Source: Bacteroidota bacterium
GTDB taxonomy: Bacteria; Bacteroidota; Bacteroidia; Bacteroidales; Tannerellaceae
Direction of reading: 5' to 3'
Length of the DNA stretch: 64,000 nucleotides
Assembly: GCA_023429375.1 (NCBI GenBank)
Contig: JAEYVY010000001.1
Coordinates: 57,703-121,702 of the forward strand
Position numbers and translations under genes: made by a program. Of the stretch, positions 61,274 to 64,000 are shown in pieces. The first letter of the stretch is position 1. Every line of letters starts with the position of its first letter. Under the pieces are notes generated by a model that searched no databases, was not told the DNA's origin, and saw nothing but the letters and a program-made list of their open reading frames with translations.

Positions 61274-62422
61274 ATGAAAAGAAAATTAGCAATATTAGGC
61301 TCGACTGGTTCGATTGGTACGCAAGCTTTAGAGGTGGTAAATGAACATCCTGATTTGTTTGAAGTTTATGCAATCACCGGGAATAATCAAGTAGATCTGC
61401 TGATTAATCAAGCAAGAAAATTTATGCCTGAAGTGGTGGTGATTGCCAATGAGCAAAAATATCCGGAACTGAAGGAAGCATTGGAAGACCTTCCAATAAA
61501 AGTGTGGGCAGGAGACGATGCTATAGAACAACTGGTTCAGATGCAGCCTATCGATATGGTGTTGACAGCTATGGTAGGCTATTCAGGGTTGAGACCAACG
61601 ATCGCAGCTATTAAATCAGGAAAGGCTATTGCCTTAGCGAATAAAGAAACTTTGGTGGTGGCCGGTGAGCTGATAACTGCTTTGGCCGCAGAATATAAAG
61701 TGCCCATCATTCCGGTAGACTCCGAACATTCAGCCATTTTTCAATGTCTGGTAGGAGAATGGGAAAATCAAGTAGAAAAAATATTACTGACAGCATCGGG
61801 AGGTCCATTTCGTAAATTAGGAATGGACGAACTGAAACGGGTAACGAAGGTCGATGCCTTGAAACACCCGAACTGGACGATGGGTGCCAAGATTACGATA
61901 GATTCAGCCTCTATGATGAACAAGGGGTTTGAAATGATTGAAGCTAAATGGCTTTTTGGACTTACACCGGAACAAATTCAAATCGTTGTCCATCCGCAAT
62001 CGATTATCCATTCGATGGTTCAATTTGAGGATGGTGCAGTAATGGCTCAGTTGGGAATTCCGGATATGAAATTGCCTATCAGTTATGCTTTTTCCTATCC
62101 TAAACGATTACATTCGAAGATGCCTCGTTTGGATCTTATCCAATGTGCATCATTGACTTTTGAGGAGCCCGACATGGAACGTTTTAGGAATTTGAGCTTT
62201 GCTTTTGAGGCCGTGCGTAAAGGAGGAAATATGCCATGTATTCTGAATGCGGCCAACGAAATTGTGGTGGCTGCATTTTTGCAAGATAAGATTGGATTTC
62301 TTCAGATGAGTGAAATAATTGAACAAGTGATGGTTAAAGCAAATTTTGTTGCTGCACCCATTTACGAAGACTATGTGGCTACGGATCGTGAGGCACGACG
62401 TATTGCCTTGGATTTAATATGA
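61274..62422 (+). CDS. dxr: 1-deoxy-D-xylulose 5-phosphate reductoisomerase
   Basis: The second enzyme of the MEP isoprenoid pathway, converting DXP to MEP with NADPH. MKRKLAILGSTGSIGTQALEVV is the NADPH site, LANKETLVVAGEL near residue 122 is typical, IIPVDSEHSAIFQCL holds the metal Asp and Glu, and LTASGGPFR near 178 and MMNKGFEMIEAKWLF near 213 line the substrate pocket. The longer frame from 61154 overlaps the peptidase gene; ATG 61274 gives the usual 382 residues. Isoprenoid supply connects it to the lipid carriers used in cell-wall and capsule synthesis. Confidence 0.96.
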   Translation: MKRKLAILGSTGSIGTQALEVVNEHPDLFEVYAITGNNQVDLLINQARKFMPEVVVIANEQKYPELKEALEDLPIKVWAGDDAIEQLVQMQPIDMVLTAMVGYSGLRPTIAAIKSGKAIALANKETLVVAGELITALAAEYKVPIIPVDSEHSAIFQCLVGEWENQVEKILLTASGGPFRKLGMDELKRVTKVDALKHPNWTMGAKITIDSASMMNKGFEMIEAKWLFGLTPEQIQIVVHPQSIIHSMVQFEDGAVMAQLGIPDMKLPISYAFSYPKRLHSKMPRLDLIQCASLTFEEPDMERFRNLSFAFEAVRKGGNMPCILNAANEIVVAAFLQDKIGFLQMSEIIEQVMVKANFVAAPIYEDYVATDREARRIALDLI

Positions 62423-62450
62423 AATATAAATAAAGAATAAATAATAACAG

Positions 62451-63779
62451 ATGGAGACATTTTTGATTAAGGCATTACAGCTTATCCTTAGTTTATCTAT
62501 ATTAGTTCTCGTTCATGAATTTGGACATTTCCTTTTTGCCCGAATATTTAAGGTCAGGGTGGAAAAATTCTATTTGTTTTTTGATCCATGGTTTTCTCTT
62601 TTCAAATTTAAACCGAAGAATAGCGATACAGAATATGGTGTAGGCTGGCTACCCTTGGGTGGATACTGCAAAATATCCGGAATGATTGATGAAAGCATGG
62701 ATAAAGAGCAGATGAAACAGCCGGCTCAACCTTATGAATTCCGTTCAAAAACGGCTAGTCAGCGTTTGCTGATCATGATAGGTGGAGTCGTATTTAATTT
62801 CATACTGGCTCTTTTTATCTATTCAATGATACTCTTCGCCTGGGGAGAAACATACAGACCTATGAAAGACCTGAAGATGGGACTTTCGTATAGTGAAACG
62901 GTAAAAGAGGTTGGTTTCCAAGATGGCGATATCCTTTATAAGGCTGATGGTGTATTGCTGGATCGCTATGAAAGTGATGCCATTCGCAAGTCGGTTAACG
63001 CAAAGACGGTGACCGTTTTGAGAGAAGGCGTAGAAACTGTTATTTCTATTCCCGAAGATATGATGCAACGATTGATGCGTGATAAGGCATTCTTTGCTGC
63101 TGCAGACAGATTCCCAATGGTGATTATGGAATTGGAAGAAGGTGATAAGCCTGCCAGATTGGCTGGATTGCAACCGAATGATAGTATTGTATCATTAAAT
63201 GGACAAACGGTTTTGACCTTCATGGATGCTGTAAAAGTATTAGATCAGAATAAAGGACAAGAAGTGGAGGTTGGGTTCTATCGTAATAATGAGTTTAATA
63301 CGGTGACTTTACGTACCACTGCAGAAGGTAAGCTGGGTATCAGAGCCAAATTGATGAATGATCTATATCCTTTAAGCAAAAAAGAATTTGGCTTTTTTGA
63401 ATCTTTCCCTGCAGGAATCCAACTTGGCGTAAATACGCTTAAGGGATATGTGACAGATATGAAGTATGTCTTTACGAAAGAAGGGGCTTCAAGCTTAGGT
63501 GGTTTTGGTACTATCGGAAATATGTTCCCTGCAAAGTGGGACTGGAGAAGATTCTGGGAACAAACAGCATTTCTATCAATTATCCTTGCATTTATGAATA
63601 TACTTCCGATTCCGGCATTAGATGGCGGGCATGTCATGTTCTTATTATATGAGGTGATTGCACGCAGAAAACCAAGTGATAAATTTATGGAATATGCTCA
63701 AATTACCGGAATGTTTATTCTGTTTGCCCTTTTAATCTATGCGAACGGAAATGATATCTTGAGATTGTTCACAAATTGA
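62451..63779 (+). CDS. rseP: RseP-like site-2 zinc metalloprotease
   Basis: An intramembrane protease of about four helices. The zinc site HEFGH (H22, E23, H26) lies in the first helix, the central periplasmic region has PDZ-like segments (GFQDGDILYKADG near 155 and GLQPNDSIVSLNGQ near 239), and the last helix has MNILPIPALDGGHVMF near 383, the NxxPxxxLDGG motif. In other bacteria RseP cleaves anti-sigma factors and signal-peptide remnants; the substrate here is unknown. It is 28 bases after dxr. Confidence 0.95.
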   Translation: METFLIKALQLILSLSILVLVHEFGHFLFARIFKVRVEKFYLFFDPWFSLFKFKPKNSDTEYGVGWLPLGGYCKISGMIDESMDKEQMKQPAQPYEFRSKTASQRLLIMIGGVVFNFILALFIYSMILFAWGETYRPMKDLKMGLSYSETVKEVGFQDGDILYKADGVLLDRYESDAIRKSVNAKTVTVLREGVETVISIPEDMMQRLMRDKAFFAAADRFPMVIMELEEGDKPARLAGLQPNDSIVSLNGQTVLTFMDAVKVLDQNKGQEVEVGFYRNNEFNTVTLRTTAEGKLGIRAKLMNDLYPLSKKEFGFFESFPAGIQLGVNTLKGYVTDMKYVFTKEGASSLGGFGTIGNMFPAKWDWRRFWEQTAFLSIILAFMNILPIPALDGGHVMFLLYEVIARRKPSDKFMEYAQITGMFILFALLIYANGNDILRLFTN

Positions 63780-63785
63780 TGAAAA

Positions 63786-63813
63786 ATTATCACTGGTTTA
63801 ATGCGGTGATAAT
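63786..63813 (+). terminator. hairpin after rseP, possible weak terminator
   Basis: ATTATCAC (63786-63793) and GTGATAAT (63806-63813) form a perfect eight-base stem with a 12-base loop, six bases after the rseP stop codon. The following CATTTG lacks a real T run, so termination may be weak. Confidence 0.5.
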
Positions 63814-63877
63814 CATTTGAATAGAACTGTTTTCTCGAATGCGATCGAGAAATAAATCAAAAATACTTCCAAAAACA

Positions 63878-63909
63878 TTTGGAGAATATGTTTTAGAGCA
63901 CTACTTTTG
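63878..63909 (+). promoter_or_regulatory. strong promoter, probably of an rRNA operon
   Basis: TTTG (63878-63881) and TACTTTTG (63902-63909) are separated by 20 bases, an exact match to the strong Bacteroidetes promoter. GCACCCGCAATC follows, resembling the start of the tRNA-Glu transcript at 10977. Confidence 0.75.
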
Positions 63910-64000
63910 CACCCGCAATCAGGACGAAAGGCCTGCTGCAAAAGAGACGATCTTTGAAAGAATTACATATCAACTAAAGTAGTACAACGCTGATTTCGTA
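63910..64000 (+). other. probable rRNA operon leader (truncated by the window edge)
   Basis: After the promoter there is no reading frame but a sequence with GACGATCTTTGAAAG (63945-63960) and AAGTAGTACAACG, of the kind found before 16S rRNA genes in Bacteroidales. No 16S sequence is reached before the window ends, so this is a prediction. Confidence 0.45.

Noticed and set aside
1..64000. CRISPR arrays, insertion sequences, prophage or toxin-antitoxin genes
   Set aside because: No regularly spaced repeats, transposases, integrases or phage genes were found in either strand.

Overview
The window comes from a member of the Bacteroidales, most likely Parabacteroides or a close relative. The grounds are a FeoA-FeoB fusion, a 286-residue primary sigma factor without region 1.1, a DUF4290 gene next to murA, few Shine-Dalgarno sequences, and many promoters of the Bacteroidetes form (TTTG, about 20 bases, TAnnTTTG). 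The genus is inference; the order is well supported. I saw no insertion sequence, integrase, prophage or CRISPR array.

Layout. 1-5.4 kb: the end of an A/T-rich surface-polysaccharide locus (F420H2-dehydrogenase-like protein, acetyltransferase, two family 2 glycosyltransferases, sugar-nucleotide reductase, WecA/MraY-like initiating transferase). 5.5-9.5 kb: an export module (Wza-like lipoprotein, tyrosine kinase Wzc with a Gly-Tyr tail, PHP-type tyrosine phosphatase). 9.5-27 kb: housekeeping genes: eno, rpsT between two identical tRNA-Glu genes, gyrB, an amidotransferase-dipeptidase fusion, a glutaminyl-cyclase-like lipoprotein, sufE facing rnhB-vanZ-sufS, a MATE transporter, a YihY protein, rnpB, a formate/nitrite channel, htrA, rpoD and a CvfB-like protein.

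27.1-42.9 kb: a second polysaccharide locus. It has a second Wza and a Wzz-type chain-length protein without a kinase domain, a Wzx flippase, a sialyltransferase-like enzyme, a complete pseudaminic acid pathway (pseB, pseC, pseF, a pseG-pseH fusion, pseI) and a sialidase-like lipoprotein. On the other strand lie a GT4 enzyme, a WecG/TagA/CpsF enzyme and a Wzy-like polymerase; a UDP-glucose dehydrogenase closes the locus. Together these could build and export a glycan carrying pseudaminic acid. The locus has no visible initiating phosphoglycosyltransferase, so it may borrow the one at 4.4-5.4 kb.

42.9-64 kb: iron uptake (feoAB and a Cys-rich partner, with an operator-like palindrome over the promoter), a THUMP-like methyltransferase, a lactonase, sbcC-sbcD-dinB with an acyl-CoA ligase, ahpF-ahpC, then DUF4290-murA-rimM-M23 peptidase-dxr-rseP. 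MurA has Asp where most bacterial enzymes have the fosfomycin-reactive Cys. The window ends in what looks like the promoter and leader of an rRNA operon.

All functions are read from motifs and gene order; no database search was run.
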